Both the position numbers and the translations under genes were made by a program. DNA of 21,602 bases, taken from contig JAYMTA010001134.1 of NCBI GenBank assembly GCA_036897625.1, positions 1 through 21,602 of the forward strand, read 5' to 3'. Origin of the DNA: Pelargonium cotyledonis. Its lineage: Eukaryota > Streptophyta > Magnoliopsida > Geraniales > Geraniaceae. This document shows, one piece after another, positions 20,684 to 21,602 of the stretch; the stretch's first letter is position 1, and each line of letters begins with the position of its first letter. The notes beneath the pieces are model-generated. The model worked only from the letters and a program-made list of their open reading frames with translations. It was not told where the DNA came from and searched no databases.

Positions 20684-21340
20684 ATTCAAAATTAGTGAAC
20701 TGTAGACTGACATTGATATGAAATTAAACATGTATTATCCTATAATATTAACATGCCAAGAAGCTTCAGCGAAACAAACACTTTGTCTTGATCCTTGTTG
20801 AGTGTTGTTCTTGTTTTTTTCATTAAAACAATGTTTCATTAAAAAAAAAAAAAAAGAGACAAGGGCCAATTTGGTTATCAAAGTTTGGTTAAATGGTTTA
20901 AGTATTGATTAATTTGAAACTTTAACTAATGTAGTACTCAATTGAAAGTTTATATAGTATAAGTAGTACTTGCTCTAACACCGTTACATATTCCATCTAA
21001 CTTTTGATGAGGTGGCAGTAGAGAAGTGATGTGGCGTCACGTGTGATATCCAAATTGCACTTAAAAGTTACATATATACATGTATCCACACAATATAAAA
21101 AAATTAGATTAATTTAGGGTAATCTAAATATTATTATATAACGTTCTTTTTTATTTTTTAACAAACAATGAACTAATATATATTATTTGCTAAATAAAAA
21201 AAACAATATGAGTTAAAAATCGCAACTACAAATTTGCGTTAATATTGGCATAAAATACATTAAACCTACCAAGGATTCAGTTGAATTAATAAAAATCATC
21301 TTGAATATTTAATTTTCTTTTAATATATATAAAAATCATC
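20684..21340. other. AT-rich intergenic DNA
   Basis: Contains an A run near 20840-20854 and simple AT-rich tracts. ATAAAAATCATCTTGAA occurs twice (about 21289 and 21328), a short direct repeat. No gene recognised. Confidence 0.4.
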
Positions 21341-21499
21341 TTGAACCCATATAATCCGTATAACTCGTTTAATTATATGGGTCCTTTTCGTGTCATTTGA
21401 TGTAAGTTATGTGGGTTGAAAATTACATTAAACAGGTTAGACGGGTTCAACATGAACCCAACACGATTATTAAACGGGTTGAAAAAGTCGGACTTGCCA
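21341..21499. repeat. Decayed dispersed repeat with iterated GGGTT/AACCC words
   Basis: Repeated words ACGGGTTCAACATGAACCC, ACGATTATTAAACGGGTT and TATGTGGGTTGAA fill the stretch, ending at a TTGCCA boundary (TGGCAA in reverse). Similar AACCCG-rich repeats are common in dicots, and the fragment at 9070 looks related. The class is not determined; it carries no coding sequence. Confidence 0.4.
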
Positions 21500-21576
21500 C
21501 CAAAAATCCAAGGCTTTGCTTGGCTCGCAGCTTTGGAGAGTGTCCCTTGCTTTGCATTCTTGCGCTCACGAGACAT
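21500..21576 (-). other. Possible 5' coding fragment at the window edge
   Basis: The minus strand reads ATG at 21576, then MSRERKNAKQGTLSKAAS, QAKPWIFGG, in DNA clearly richer in GC than the flank. The frame then runs into the decayed repeat. It could be the first exon of a minus-strand gene whose promoter lies past the window, or a remnant cut off by the repeat. I do not recognise the protein. Confidence 0.25.
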
Positions 21577-21602
21577 TCACGTTTCGGAGGAACGCTCTTT
21601 TT

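Overview
This is nuclear DNA from a flowering plant, almost certainly a eudicot. The evidence is AT-rich intergenic DNA, GT-AG introns of 83-1402 bp, a plant-type SINE, a Stowaway-like MITE and four plant genes. A rosid (possibly Rosaceae) is my best guess from protein similarity recalled from memory; that part is weak. I see no bacterial, organellar, CRISPR or viral content.

Layout from left to right. 816-3708 (-) is a cycling Dof factor (CDF2/CDF3 type) in two exons, with its 3' flank at 1-815. 3709-6692 is a long divergent intergenic region. It holds a clear tRNA-derived SINE with a 14-bp target-site duplication, a cluster of ACGT/G-box elements, and a partly duplicated GCCCA (site II-like) promoter block. 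6693-7388 (+) is a single-exon membrane protein of the misnamed 'ribosomal protein L34e superfamily'. 7389-9350 is a convergent intergenic region with a G2-quadruplex-like repeat, possible 3'-UTR splice sites and a decayed repeat. 9351-16747 (-) is starch synthase II in eight exons; all exon junctions could be resolved and give an 815-aa protein. 17781-19985 (-) is a DUF1666 protein in four exons (533 aa). 19986-21602 is upstream DNA with a Stowaway-like MITE, a decayed repeat, and at the very edge a GC-richer stretch that may be the start of another minus-strand gene.

The genes do not form one pathway. SS2 builds amylopectin chains in plastids. CDF is a nuclear clock and photoperiod repressor. 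The two DUF-like genes have no established biochemical role. From memory, Arabidopsis also has SS2 (At3g01180) next to an L34e-superfamily gene and a DUF1666 gene, so the three genes to the right probably form an old conserved block. No new multi-gene system is evident. The most notable items are an in-frame 132-bp duplication in the SS2 linker, the intact-looking SINE, the G2 repeat after the L34e-superfamily stop codon, and the duplicated promoter block.
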